DNA of 64,000 bases, taken from the NCBI RefSeq assembly GCF_001042475.2, contig NZ_LECW02000045.1, positions 496,001 to 560,000 on the forward strand, given 5' to 3'. The translations under genes were made by a program, and so were the position numbers. The stretch comes from Bacillus glycinifermentans (GTDB lineage Bacteria > Bacillota > Bacilli > Bacillales > Bacillaceae). The notes beneath the pieces were generated by a model. That model had not been told where the DNA came from, ran no database searches, and saw nothing but the letters and a program-made list of their open reading frames with translations. Positions 25,868 to 34,982 of the stretch are shown piece by piece. Position 1 is the stretch's first letter. The number at the start of each line of letters is the position of its first letter.

Positions 25868-26632
25868 ATGAAAAGTATAAGCAAGCAGAAAGTCATTCAA
25901 TCCGTCGATAAAAATCTTGACCAAGTCTATCAGGTCTCAACGATGGTTTCCCTATTGGACGGTATTTACGACGGGGACTTTTACATGTCGGAAATCAAGG
26001 AGCACGGCGACTTCGGAATCGGCACGTTTAATCAGCTCGACGGGGAACTGATCGGGTTTGACGGCGAGTTTTACCGTCTCCGTTCAGATGGAAAAGCCTA
26101 TCCCGTTCAAGAAACTGACTGTTCTCCTTTTTGTTCGCTGACGTTCTTCCGTCCGGACATTTATCATGAGATCAATCAGCGAATGACGCTCGAAGCGTTT
26201 GAAAAAGAGATGAAGAAGATCGTGCCGAGCGAAAACCTGTTTTACGCGATCCGTATGGACGGCGTCTTTAAAAAAGTGAAAACGAGAACGGTGGAATTGC
26301 AGGAAAAACCGTACGTGCCGATGGTCGAAGCGGTGAAATCCCAGCCGATCTTCGATTTTGACGACGTCAAAGGCACGATCGTCGGCTTTTGGACGCCTCA
26401 GTTTGCCCACGGCATCGCCGTATCAGGCTTCCACCTTCATTTTATTGATGAAGACCGCAATGGCGGCGGACATGTATTTGATTATGAAATCGAAAAATGT
26501 ACGGTTCAGATTTCGCAAAAACTGAACATGAACCTCAGATTGCCGAATACGAAGGATTTCTTTAAAGCTGATTTAGCAAGCCACGACCTTGTGGCAGGCA
26601 TTGAAGCGACGGAAGGAAATCCGGAGCAATAA
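25868..26632 (+). CDS. alsD: Alpha-acetolactate decarboxylase AlsD
   Basis: A 254-residue zinc enzyme converting acetolactate to acetoin, the overflow product that spares the cytoplasm from acidification. Zinc ligands are in the segment VSGFHLHFIDEDRNGGGHVFDY near residues 185-206, and the conserved EIKEHGDFGIGTFNQLDGE is near the N-terminus. Second gene of alsSD, followed by a terminator. Confidence 0.96.
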   Translation: MKSISKQKVIQSVDKNLDQVYQVSTMVSLLDGIYDGDFYMSEIKEHGDFGIGTFNQLDGELIGFDGEFYRLRSDGKAYPVQETDCSPFCSLTFFRPDIYHEINQRMTLEAFEKEMKKIVPSENLFYAIRMDGVFKKVKTRTVELQEKPYVPMVEAVKSQPIFDFDDVKGTIVGFWTPQFAHGIAVSGFHLHFIDEDRNGGGHVFDYEIEKCTVQISQKLNMNLRLPNTKDFFKADLASHDLVAGIEATEGNPEQ

Positions 26633-26638
26633 TGAAGC

Positions 26639-26672
26639 AAAGCCCTCTTTCCAAAAAAGAGGGCTTTTTTTT
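26639..26672. terminator. Terminator after alsD
   Basis: AAAGCCCTCTTT pairs with AAAGAGGGCTTT, followed by a T run on the plus strand; the A-rich left flank could also serve the converging methyltransferase gene. Confidence 0.88.
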
Positions 26673-26678
26673 CAGCCA

Positions 26679-27446
26679 TTATCGCTTCTTTCCTAAAATC
26701 AACACCCCTTTCAGGCAGAATGACAGAGGACGGCCGTTTTCGGCCAGGACAATTTGGAATTCATCGCGGCATGCCTGTGATGATCCGGTCAAATGGGCGG
26801 CAATGGCCGGCCTTTTTTCCTCAGGTACCGCTCCCCGGTGAATCCAGTTGTCGTATTCAATGGGGATGTTCCACCTTCCCTGTTCCGTATAATCCAGGCC
26901 GTTTTCTTCAAACCATTTGTTCCATTCGGCAAGCGAATATTCGCGGACGTGCGACGGGTCTCTCATCTGATTGAGCAGGTTGATAAACTGGTCGAGGGCC
27001 TTGTCTTCAGGTGCGTGATGGTCCACGAGGATAAAGCTGCCCCCCGGCTTTAATACGCGGGCGATTTCCGACATTGCCCGGCTGATGTCGGGGAAATGAT
27101 GAGCCGCAAACCGGCATGTGACGATATCAAAAGAAGCGTCCGGGAAATCGAGCTTTTCTGCATCTCCTTGAAGAAACGTCACATTGCAGGCGTTTTTTTC
27201 TTTCGCATAAAGGGCAGCGGTCTTGACCATTTCTTCGGTTACGTCGATGCCTGTGCACTGCTTGACGAAGGGCGAAAATGCAATCGCTGTATGTCCCGCT
27301 CCCGCTCCGACGTCAAGCAGGGCTTCATCTCCTGCAAGCGGCACGCTTTTTACCATTGCTTCAAGATCATGCCCTGCTGAAAAAAGCGGTTCATCACGGT
27401 ATTGCTCAGCGTTTTTCGAAAATTGCTTTTGTGCACTCGTTTTCAT
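26679..27446 (-). CDS. Class I SAM-dependent methyltransferase
   Basis: A 255-residue methyltransferase of the UbiE/YcgJ type. SAM-binding motif I is LLDVGAGAGHTAIAF near residue 43, the acidic loop is TGIDVTEEMV, motif II is FDIVTCRFAAHHFPD, and motif III is LKPGGSFILVDHHAPED. Start chosen at the third of several closely spaced start codons after GGGAGG, giving 9-nt spacing. It is divergent from a LysR gene that may control it. Substrate unknown. Confidence 0.88.
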   Translation of the reverse strand: MKTSAQKQFSKNAEQYRDEPLFSAGHDLEAMVKSVPLAGDEALLDVGAGAGHTAIAFSPFVKQCTGIDVTEEMVKTAALYAKEKNACNVTFLQGDAEKLDFPDASFDIVTCRFAAHHFPDISRAMSEIARVLKPGGSFILVDHHAPEDKALDQFINLLNQMRDPSHVREYSLAEWNKWFEENGLDYTEQGRWNIPIEYDNWIHRGAVPEEKRPAIAAHLTGSSQACRDEFQIVLAENGRPLSFCLKGVLILGKKR

Positions 27447-27531
27447 CAACATCATCCTCCCTCAAATGGTTATAGATTTATCGTAACGACATCGACATCT
27501 ATCAGTCCAAGATATAAAATGTATGAATACG

Positions 27532-27546
27532 ATAGTCTGAAACTAT
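27532..27546. promoter_or_regulatory. LysR-type operator between methyltransferase and LysR gene
   Basis: ATAGT-CTGAA-ACTAT is a perfect 15-bp inverted repeat containing the T-N11-A core of LysR boxes. It sits just before the LysR ribosome site, as expected for autorepression. Confidence 0.45.
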
Positions 27547-27558
27547 GGAGGTGCGGCC

Positions 27559-28494
27559 ATGGATATGAGGCTTTTTGAATACACGGCGGAAATATATAGA
27601 AAAGGCAGCTTTACGAAGGCGGCTGACAGCCTTCACATCGCCCAGCCGTCGCTGAGCCAGCAGATCAAAAAACTGGAGGGCGAGCTCGGTTTTCCTCTGT
27701 TTCATCGAAAAAGGGGAGCCGTGTCACCCACTCCGCAAGGAATGAGGTTTATTCAAAGAGCACAGGACATATTGCGGGCAAGGGACGATCTGCTGCGCGA
27801 AATGCAGGATCAGCGCCAGGGGATGGAGACGGGGCTGTCGATCGGCGTACCCGCGGTAACGGGAGGGCACCTTTTGCCGCCGCTGTTGAAAACGTTTTTC
27901 GAAAAGCATACGGGCGTACCCGTTCAGCTGATAGAAGAATCACCTGCAGCATTAGAGCAAATGACGGAAAAAGGCGAAATCGATTTGGCGATTTTGCCGC
28001 TGCCCATCGACAATGAACGGCTCGTTACCGTTCCGATATTGACGGAGCCGCTTTTTCTCGCCGTTCCGTTTGAAAAGCAGAGCTGGATGACTGAACAGAT
28101 GCAGTCGTTCATTTACTCTGTTCGGAAAGAGACCGGAAAAAGAGCCGTTCCCTTGCAAGCTGCCGAGGATGTTCCGTTTATTTTATTAAAAGAGGGATAC
28201 GGGTTCCGCAGAACGGTGCTTGATTTGTGCGCAAAAGCAGGGTTTAAACCAAAGGTCACATTCAAAACGAGCAGCATTGAAACCGCACAGTCCCTCGTTG
28301 AAAACGGAATGGGCGTCACGATTGTCCCGCAAATGGTGATGAGGAAATCGTCTCCGCGTCTCGTCTATGTCCCTTTGCAATCTGCACCGACCCGAACGAT
28401 TGTGTTTGCTTATTCGGAAAGCTGTTATGTCAGTCTCGCCGCACAAGCTTTTATGGAGACGGCGCAAAGCAGCTTCAAAAAAGACCTCTTGTGA
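27559..28494 (+). CDS. LysR-family transcriptional regulator
   Basis: A 311-residue regulator. The N-terminal winged HTH is at residues 1-60 (FTKAADSLHIAQPSLSQQIKKLE), followed by a typical two-lobed effector domain (SIGVPAVTGGHLLPPLLKTFFEKH). It is divergent from the methyltransferase gene with about 110 bp between them. Target and effector are not known; CynR/CitR-like by general appearance. The rbs operon terminator overlaps its last codons. Confidence 0.88.
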   Translation: MDMRLFEYTAEIYRKGSFTKAADSLHIAQPSLSQQIKKLEGELGFPLFHRKRGAVSPTPQGMRFIQRAQDILRARDDLLREMQDQRQGMETGLSIGVPAVTGGHLLPPLLKTFFEKHTGVPVQLIEESPAALEQMTEKGEIDLAILPLPIDNERLVTVPILTEPLFLAVPFEKQSWMTEQMQSFIYSVRKETGKRAVPLQAAEDVPFILLKEGYGFRRTVLDLCAKAGFKPKVTFKTSSIETAQSLVENGMGVTIVPQMVMRKSSPRLVYVPLQSAPTRTIVFAYSESCYVSLAAQAFMETAQSSFKKDLL

Positions 28495-28506
28495 TCAAGA
28501 GGTCTG
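28476..28506 (-). terminator. Terminator of the rbs operon
   Basis: Inverted repeat AGACCTCTTG...CAAGAGGTCT; the minus-strand copy ends TTTTTT. It lies inside the last codons and stop of the converging LysR gene. Confidence 0.8.
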
Positions 28507-28546
28507 GCCGTTTCGCTCCGCAGGCCGCCTGGCGGTTACCTGAGAA

Positions 28547-29461
28547 TCATTTTGATTTTTCCAGCTTTAGCGGAGCAGGTATGGTTTTATCGACTTTTTT
28601 GCCGTTCAGAATATCTTGCGCCGCCTGAACGGCAAGCTTTCCGATCAATTCAGGCTGCTGGGCGATCGTTGCCGCCATTTCTCCCGCTTTGACCGCTTTA
28701 ATCGCATCTTCATTTCCGTCAAATCCAACGACGAGAATGTCTTTCCCCGAGCTTCTGATCGCTTCGATCGCGCCGAGCGCCATTTCGTCATTGTGGGCGA
28801 ATACGGCTTGAATATCAGGATTTCCCTGCAGGAGGTTCTCCATGACGTTTAATCCCTTTGTGCGGTCAAAGTCGGCCGTTTGCTTTGCGATGACATCGAG
28901 CTTTTCGTCGGCTGTTTTGTGAAAGCCTGAACCCCGTTCCCGCGTCGCAGACGCGCCCGGAACGCCCTCGAGCTCTGCGACTTTTGCGCTTTTGCCGAGC
29001 TGTTCGACGATGTAACCGGCTGCCATTTGTCCACCCTTGACATTATCTGAAGCCACAAGGGTTTCAACTTTTCCTTTTTCGGCAGATCTGTCAAGGGTAA
29101 CGACCGGAATGCCGAGCGAATTTGCCGATTGGACGGCGGTGGAAATCGCCGATGAATCGGCCGGATTGATCAGCAGCGCGTCAACGCCTTGCTGAAGAAG
29201 GTCCTCGACATCGTTTGTCTGTTTTGCCGAATCGTCCTGGGCGTCAACGACGATCACTTTGATGCCGCGTTTTTTCGCTTCATTCACGACGCCGTTTTTT
29301 AACGATACGAAAAACGGGTTTTTCAGAGTTGAGACAGATAAACCGATTTTGATTTCTTTTCCGTTTTCTTTTTTGGGCTTCGCCCACTCAGGCGGCTCCA
29401 ATGAACAGGCTGACAGGAAAAGCAGCGCCAGCGCCGTAACTGCCGTTAGCAATTTTTTCAT
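28547..29461 (-). CDS. rbsB: Ribose ABC transporter substrate-binding lipoprotein RbsB
   Basis: A 304-residue periplasmic-type binding protein anchored as a lipoprotein: the signal peptide MKKLLTAVTALALLFLSAC ends in lipobox LSAC. Two Rossmann-like lobes follow (KIGLSVSTLKNPFFVSLKNGV). It binds ribose and delivers it to RbsAC. Last gene of the operon. Confidence 0.95.
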   Translation of the reverse strand: MKKLLTAVTALALLFLSACSLEPPEWAKPKKENGKEIKIGLSVSTLKNPFFVSLKNGVVNEAKKRGIKVIVVDAQDDSAKQTNDVEDLLQQGVDALLINPADSSAISTAVQSANSLGIPVVTLDRSAEKGKVETLVASDNVKGGQMAAGYIVEQLGKSAKVAELEGVPGASATRERGSGFHKTADEKLDVIAKQTADFDRTKGLNVMENLLQGNPDIQAVFAHNDEMALGAIEAIRSSGKDILVVGFDGNEDAIKAVKAGEMAATIAQQPELIGKLAVQAAQDILNGKKVDKTIPAPLKLEKSK

Positions 29462-29475
29462 GAATTGTGTCCCCC

Positions 29476-30444
29476 TTATGCGGATTTCTTGCGGTCAAGC
29501 AAAACTGCGATCAAGATGACGATCCCTTTGACGACCATTTGGAAAAACGAAGAAACGCCGAGCAGGTTCAAGCCGTTGTTTAATGTCCCGATGATCAGCA
29601 CGCCGATCAACGTGCCGGCGATTCTTCCCCTTCCTCCGGCAAGGCTTGTTCCGCCCAATACGACCGCGGCGATGGCGTCCAGCTCATAAGAGGTACCTGC
29701 CGTCGGCTGCGCCGAATTGAGGCGCGACGTCAAAATGGCGCCCGCTAATGCCGATAAAAGGCCTGCGAGAGAATAGATCATGATCTTGATGCGGGACACC
29801 TTGATGCCTGAAATGAGCGCCGCCTTTTCGTTGCCGCCGATCGCATACGTGCGGCGGCCGAACGGCGTTTTATGAAGGATGGCCCAAAGCAGGATAAAGG
29901 TTGCTGCCATCGTGACGGCGGGGACGGGGATGCCTAAAAAGTATCCGCGTCCGAACAGCTGAAAGCCGTAGTGATTCCCGAGCCCCGTAATCGGATTTCC
30001 GTCCGTATACACCATCGTGAGGCCGCGGAAAATCATCATTGTCGCCAGCGTTGCGATAAATGGAGCTATTTTCCCCTTCGTGATCAAAAGTCCGTTTACC
30101 ATGCCGAGCAATGCCCCGATCAGACAGCCGATGACGACCGCGAGTATCGGGTCGATCCCGCCCGTGATCATCCCTGCGATTAAAGCGCTTGAAAGGGCGA
30201 GAATTGCTCCGACGGACAGGTCGATCCCCCCGGTCAGAATGACAAAGGTCATACCGAATGCAATCAAAGCATTAATGGCGACCTGTCTCAACAGGTTTAA
30301 AATATTTAATGGTTCTAAAAAGCCCGGGTTTAACAACGATACGATAACAACGAGAATGATGAGGCCGAGAAACGGACCGAGCTTTTGCGAAATGGAGTCG
30401 AGATACACGTTTTTTCCCAATTCTTTTGCGGGTTGAGTTTTCAT
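29476..30444 (-). CDS. rbsC: Ribose ABC transporter permease RbsC
   Basis: A 322-residue inner-membrane permease with about ten hydrophobic segments. The family motif AGGIDLSVGAILALSSAL-type segment is present near residue 70 (LTGGIDLSVGAILALSS), and the C-terminal cytoplasmic loop AGRGRIAGTLIG is typical. It lies 14 nt from rbsB and 1 nt after the rbsA stop. Confidence 0.95.
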   Translation of the reverse strand: MKTQPAKELGKNVYLDSISQKLGPFLGLIILVVIVSLLNPGFLEPLNILNLLRQVAINALIAFGMTFVILTGGIDLSVGAILALSSALIAGMITGGIDPILAVVIGCLIGALLGMVNGLLITKGKIAPFIATLATMMIFRGLTMVYTDGNPITGLGNHYGFQLFGRGYFLGIPVPAVTMAATFILLWAILHKTPFGRRTYAIGGNEKAALISGIKVSRIKIMIYSLAGLLSALAGAILTSRLNSAQPTAGTSYELDAIAAVVLGGTSLAGGRGRIAGTLIGVLIIGTLNNGLNLLGVSSFFQMVVKGIVILIAVLLDRKKSA

Positions 30445-30445
30445 G

Positions 30446-31915
30446 TTACAGCCCTCCTGTAGCGAGTGTCATAATCCGTTCTTGTGTGGCGTCTTGCCGT
30501 GATAGTTCTCCGCTTAAGCTTCCTTCGCGGATGACAAGCACACGGTCGCTCATTCCGAGAATCTCGGGAAGCTCGGAGGAGACCATTAAGATCGCGACGC
30601 CGCGGTCTGTCAGCTCATTCATCAGCTGATAAATTTCCCTTTTTGCCCCGACATCGACGCCCCGTGTCGGCTCATCCAGGATCAGCACTTTCGGCCCGAT
30701 GCCGATCCATTTGGCGATTACCGCTTTTTGCTGGTTTCCGCCTGAAAGGCTGCCGACCGGTGTTTCCGGAGAATCCGTTTTGATCATAAGCCGCTTGATC
30801 AAAAGGTCGACGAATTGCTGTTCGCTTTTGTGATCGATCCACCCTTTAGGGGAAAAGCTTGCGAGATTCGGCAGGGCGATGTTTTCCCGAATCGATGCGT
30901 CAAGCACGAGCCCTTCGTCCTTCCGGTTTTCAGTAATCAGGCCGATGCCTTTTTGCACCGCGTCGCTCGGCGTTTTGATCACCGCTTTTTTGCCGCCGAT
31001 CAAAATGGAGCCCGCATCGAGCGGATCAAGGCCGAAGATCGCTCTCATGATTTCCGTGCGGCCTGCGCCCATCAGCCCGGAGACACCGACGATTTCACCG
31101 GTGCGGACGTGAAAGCTGATATTTTCAAATAATCCTTTTTTCGTTGCGCCCCTGACCTCAAGAACGGTTCGGCCGGGTTTTGGGTTCCGCTCAGGATAGC
31201 GCTCTGTGAGCTCCCGGCCGACCATCTTTTTGACGACTTCATGAAAATCGGTATCGGAAATGTTTTTCGTATCGACCGTTTTTCCGTCGCGCATCACCGT
31301 AATCCTGTCGCAAATCGCAAAAATTTCTTCCATGCGGTGGGAAATATAGACGATGGATACGCCGTTTTTCTTTAACGATTCGATGACGGCAAACAATTTG
31401 TTGATTTCCCGGTCAGTCAGGGCTGCGGTCGGTTCGTCCATGATGATCACCTTTGCATCGGTCATCAGCGCTTTGGCGATTTCTATCATTTGCTGCTGGC
31501 CCACAGAACAGAGCCCGGCTTCTTTTTCTAGAGAAATGGAGACTCCAAGTTTTTCAAACTGCTCATTTGCTAGCGCTTTCATTTTCTTGCTGTTTAAAAA
31601 TCCGAGTTTTGAAGACAGCTCCCGGCCGATAAACAGATTTTCCAATACGGTCATGTCAGGCCAAATATTCAGCTCTTGATGGATAAAGGCAATGCCTTGT
31701 TGTTCAGCTTCTTTCGGACCGGAAAAATAGGTTTCTCTGCCGTTAATTTTGATCGTTCCGCTGTCAAGCTTGTGAAGGCCTGTTAATAGATTCATCAAAG
31801 TTGATTTTCCGGCGCCGTTTTCTCCCATCAAGGCATGGACTTCGCCTTCGTGAAGCTCGAAGGAAACGCCTGTTAACACCCGGTTTTGACCAAATGCTTT
31901 ATAGATGTCCTTCAT
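30446..31915 (-). CDS. rbsA: Ribose ABC transporter ATP-binding protein RbsA
   Basis: A 489-residue fused double ATPase. The first half has Walker [10 protein letters not shown] (near residue 32), signature [14 protein letters not shown] and Walker B VIIMDEP. The second half has a degenerate Walker A (GLMGAGRTE) and the signature [13 protein letters not shown] with [11 protein letters not shown]. This asymmetry is normal for sugar importers. It begins four residues later than the usual MHIEMKDI form. Confidence 0.95.
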   Translation of the reverse strand: MKDIYKAFGQNRVLTGVSFELHEGEVHALMGENGAGKSTLMNLLTGLHKLDSGTIKINGRETYFSGPKEAEQQGIAFIHQELNIWPDMTVLENLFIGRELSSKLGFLNSKKMKALANEQFEKLGVSISLEKEAGLCSVGQQQMIEIAKALMTDAKVIIMDEPTAALTDREINKLFAVIESLKKNGVSIVYISHRMEEIFAICDRITVMRDGKTVDTKNISDTDFHEVVKKMVGRELTERYPERNPKPGRTVLEVRGATKKGLFENISFHVRTGEIVGVSGLMGAGRTEIMRAIFGLDPLDAGSILIGGKKAVIKTPSDAVQKGIGLITENRKDEGLVLDASIRENIALPNLASFSPKGWIDHKSEQQFVDLLIKRLMIKTDSPETPVGSLSGGNQQKAVIAKWIGIGPKVLILDEPTRGVDVGAKREIYQLMNELTDRGVAILMVSSELPEILGMSDRVLVIREGSLSGELSRQDATQERIMTLATGGL

Positions 31916-31940
31916 TACACCTGCTGCACCTTCCTTCTAT

Positions 31941-32336
31941 TTAAAAAATCACCCCGGCATGCAATATGCAGTTTGCATAAGGGGTTGCTTCCCCGGTACG
32001 GATCACGGCTTTTGCCTGCTTCGTCGCTTCTTTAAATGCTTCGTGTGACATATATTCAATCGTCTGTTTTGCAAAGTGTTCGTGTAAAAATGCGTCCTGC
32101 TCCGGATTGCCTGTTTTAATTTCTTCAGCCGCGGTTACCTTTTCGACGGCCATTCCTCCGGCAATCAGCTTTGTGACGTCTTGAAAGCCGGGAGTTCCCA
32201 GGGTTAGAGCCAAATCGATTTTCAGAACCCCGGGCGGAACGGGCAAACCGGCGTCGGCGATGACGATAATGTCGGTATGCCCGAGGTCGGCGAGCACTTT
32301 GGCGATATGGCTGTTTAATATGCCGTATTTTTTCAT
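31941..32336 (-). CDS. rbsD: D-ribose pyranase RbsD
   Basis: A 131-residue cytosolic enzyme interconverting beta-pyranose and beta-furanose forms of ribose so that RbsK can act. The N-terminal [22 protein letters not shown] carries the conserved His, and the C-terminal [17 protein letters not shown] is diagnostic. It overlaps rbsK by 4 nt. Confidence 0.95.
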   Translation of the reverse strand: MKKYGILNSHIAKVLADLGHTDIIVIADAGLPVPPGVLKIDLALTLGTPGFQDVTKLIAGGMAVEKVTAAEEIKTGNPEQDAFLHEHFAKQTIEYMSHEAFKEATKQAKAVIRTGEATPYANCILHAGVIF

Positions 32337-33214
32337 GACAGCGCCCGCTCCACTTCGGCCCGTTTTGGCATTCCGCCTTGTGCGCCGAATTGTAATACGG
32401 ACAGGGATGCTGCACGGTTGGCAAAACGCAGGGCTGCTTCGATATCCTTGCCTTCTGAAAGAGCGACGGCAAATCCGGCATTGAAGGTGTCTCCGGCGCC
32501 TGTGGTATCAACTGGTTCAACCGGAAATGAAGGGATGAGCCGTTCCTCGGTCCCATTGTGGTAGCGGACGCCGTTTTTGCCTTCTGTGATGAACAGTTTA
32601 CCCGGGAACCGTTTTAGCGCTTCTTCACGGGAAAGGCCTTGAAACAAAATCGATGCTTCGTGTTCATTCGGCGTCATGTACGCCGCATTTTCGATCGTTT
32701 CCGGGCTGAGCGGCCGCGCCGGCGCCGGATTGAGCAGCAGGGGAGTGCTGAACGATTTGCACAGCCCGCTGACATAATCGACGGTGTCCTCCGGAATTTC
32801 CTGCTGGATCAGTACGATATCCGCCTGCTGAACGGCCGGGAGCGCCCGTTTGACATAGTCGGGCGTCACATGGTCGTTCGCTCCTTTGACGACGATGATG
32901 CTGTTGTCTCCATCTGCGAGTACGATATGGGCTGTGCCGCTTTCTGTACCTGTAACCGGTTCCACATAGTCTGTCAAAACACCGTTCGCTTTTAAATTGT
33001 CCAGGATCGCTTTCCCGTAATGGTCATCGCCTACGCAGCCCACCATGTACACTTCTGCGCCCAATCTTGCCGCAGCGACCGCCTGGTTTGCGCCCTTTCC
33101 GCCGGGAACGGTCTGAAATGAATCGCCAAGCACCGTTTCCCCGGCTTTCGGACGTTTTTTGGACGTCACGACCAAATCCATTGAAGAGCTGCCGATTACG
33201 CATATTTTACTCAT
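32333..33214 (-). CDS. rbsK: Ribokinase RbsK
   Basis: A 293-residue PfkB-family kinase producing ribose-5-phosphate. N-terminal GSSSMDLVV and the GG motif [17 protein letters not shown]; the C-terminal anion-hole motif [20 protein letters not shown] carries the catalytic Asp. Start at the ATG 6 nt after GGCGG, overlapping the rbsR stop by 8 nt (ATGAGTAA). Confidence 0.96.
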   Translation of the reverse strand: MSKICVIGSSSMDLVVTSKKRPKAGETVLGDSFQTVPGGKGANQAVAAARLGAEVYMVGCVGDDHYGKAILDNLKANGVLTDYVEPVTGTESGTAHIVLADGDNSIIVVKGANDHVTPDYVKRALPAVQQADIVLIQQEIPEDTVDYVSGLCKSFSTPLLLNPAPARPLSPETIENAAYMTPNEHEASILFQGLSREEALKRFPGKLFITEGKNGVRYHNGTEERLIPSFPVEPVDTTGAGDTFNAGFAVALSEGKDIEAALRFANRAASLSVLQFGAQGGMPKRAEVERALS

Positions 33215-34196
33215 TGTCATCCGCCTTTCTCGTCGTTTGTCTTCCAATGAAAGTCACCGGCATTTGCACAGCCGATTGTTCAATATATTCGTTTTTCATG
33301 ACTGAAAGCAGCAATTTTGCCGCTTCTTTTCCCATTTCATAAGCGGGCTGTCTGATCGTGGACAGGGGAGGAAACAGCAATTCGCTTTGCGGAATATCGT
33401 CAAAGCCGATAATTTGCAGGTCCTCCGGAACTTTGATCTTACGTTTTAACGCTTCGTGCAAAACGGCCGTTGCCACAATGTCATTGCTTGCGATAATACC
33501 GTCTGTTCCGGGATAGAAGGAGAACAGCTCGGCAGCCCGCTGCTGCGCTTCCGGAAAAGAAAACGTCTCGGTCGCCATGACATGAAAGTCGACGTCGGCT
33601 TTACTTAATATATCGAGGGCTCCGTTAAACCGGTCTTTTGCCGTCTGCAAATGACCCGGCCCTTTCATAAGTGTGATTCGCTTCGAGTGTCGTTTTATGA
33701 TTTCTGAAGCGGCGATCCGGCCGCCTTCTCTGCCGTCCGCAAAAACAGACGGCGCATGCGCACCCGTTCTGTCCAGAAAGACGATCGGCATTGATGAATC
33801 TTTGTAATTTGGCGCATCTGGATAATTTGTCGCTGAAATCACGCCGACGACGTGATTTTGTTTAAATGTCTGCAAATAGTCGAGCTCTTTTTCAAGATCT
33901 TCATCGCTGTTTCCGAAGATGAGACGAAAGCCATGCTGATGAATCTCATCTTCGACGCCTCTGGCCAGCTGCGGAAAAAACGGGTTTGTAATGTCGGGCA
34001 GCAGCAGCCCGATCAGCCGCGATTCCCTTTTATAGAGGGATCTGGCTACTTCATTCGGGTGATAATTCAGCTCTTCTACCGCTTTTAGAACCCGGGTTTT
34101 CGTCTCTTCATGGACGTATCCGGACTCATTTAGAACGCGGGAAACCGTAGCGACGGATACTTTAGCGGCGAGTGCGACATCCTTAATCGTGGCCAA
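33207..34196 (-). CDS. rbsR: LacI-family ribose operon repressor RbsR
   Basis: A 329-residue LacI-type repressor. The HTH is at residues 1-22 (ATIKDVALAAKVSVATVSRVL), followed by a ribose-binding-like core. Start placed at TTG (family begins MATIKDV), 8 nt after AGGGGGTGA; GTG at 34208 overlaps that ribosome site and is less likely. First gene of rbsRKDACB. Confidence 0.93.
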   Translation of the reverse strand: MATIKDVALAAKVSVATVSRVLNESGYVHEETKTRVLKAVEELNYHPNEVARSLYKRESRLIGLLLPDITNPFFPQLARGVEDEIHQHGFRLIFGNSDEDLEKELDYLQTFKQNHVVGVISATNYPDAPNYKDSSMPIVFLDRTGAHAPSVFADGREGGRIAASEIIKRHSKRITLMKGPGHLQTAKDRFNGALDILSKADVDFHVMATETFSFPEAQQRAAELFSFYPGTDGIIASNDIVATAVLHEALKRKIKVPEDLQIIGFDDIPQSELLFPPLSTIRQPAYEMGKEAAKLLLSVMKNEYIEQSAVQMPVTFIGRQTTRKADDNE

Positions 34197-34218
34197 CGAA
34201 GATTTCACCCCCTCTATG

Positions 34219-34264
34219 TGTAACCGTTTACATAAAGGGTATCACGAGCTTGAAACATTGACAA
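34219..34264 (-). promoter_or_regulatory. rbs promoter with CcpA cre site
   Basis: On the minus strand TTGTCA (34264-34259), 17 bp, TACCCT (34241-34236) is the likely promoter. Directly downstream, TGTAACCGTTTACA (34219-34232) matches the cre consensus TGWNANCGNTNWCA at every position. It may serve CcpA, RbsR or both. Confidence 0.65.
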
Positions 34265-34982
34265 TGAAAAAAACTCCCAGACTGTATTTCTGCAAAACAA
34301 TGATATATGGAAGAAAAATATAGGGACGGAATCATAAATATGTCGAATTCATAAACAATAGAATAGTAAGAAAAATTAAAAATGTTAAAGTTTGATGAAA
34401 TATAGATCAAAAAATTTAAGAGCAGTTTAAATCCTAGGATTATAACCTAAAAAACGATAAAACGAGGTGAATCGATCGGCTCACAAATTGTTTGGTTTTG
34501 TTAATCAATCCCGTTCATTGAAGAAAGGAAATGAGCGTTTTTCAGATATAGTCTTTTTGTCGTGGGACGGATTTTTCTTTTTCAGTCAGAAATGGTGACT
34601 TTTTTAACTGGATGCAGATGAAAAGTTAAACGAAAACACCGGTGTTTTCCCGATGATAAGCGGATTTCGGACGTTTAATGATTGATTGCCAATCCATCTT
34701 TCAGCCTTTCACAGAAAATAGGGATAAACGTACAAAACGAAATGTGAGTACTTTTGAAAACGCATACATTAAAATGTGTTGAAAAATAAGTGAGAGATAA
34801 GAACTGTTGATTTCCAAAATTATCAATATGAGGGTAGGTATTAGTAACGTAAGTGAGATGATCTTTGTCACAAAAAATAAAGTCGTTTTCTGTTACATAA
34901 TGCCGATTGTGATTTCATATTGAACCTATATACTGATGAATGAATTTACAATCAGATTCCAAGAAGGAGATGTAGACAAACA
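34265..34982. other. Long intergenic region upstream of pgsB
   Basis: About 720 bp, AT-rich, with no convincing gene. It contains a perfect 18-bp palindrome GAAAACACCGGTGTTTTC (34632-34649) and, near its right end, a probable pgs promoter TTGTGA (34907-34912), 16 bp, TATACT (34929-34934), 49 bp upstream of pgsB. In B. subtilis pgs transcription requires DegU and SwrA; long upstream DNA is consistent with such control but no site is asserted. Confidence 0.5.

Noticed and set aside
34831-34926. 31-codon ATG frame upstream of pgsB
   Set aside because: No ribosome site; overlaps the probable pgs promoter.
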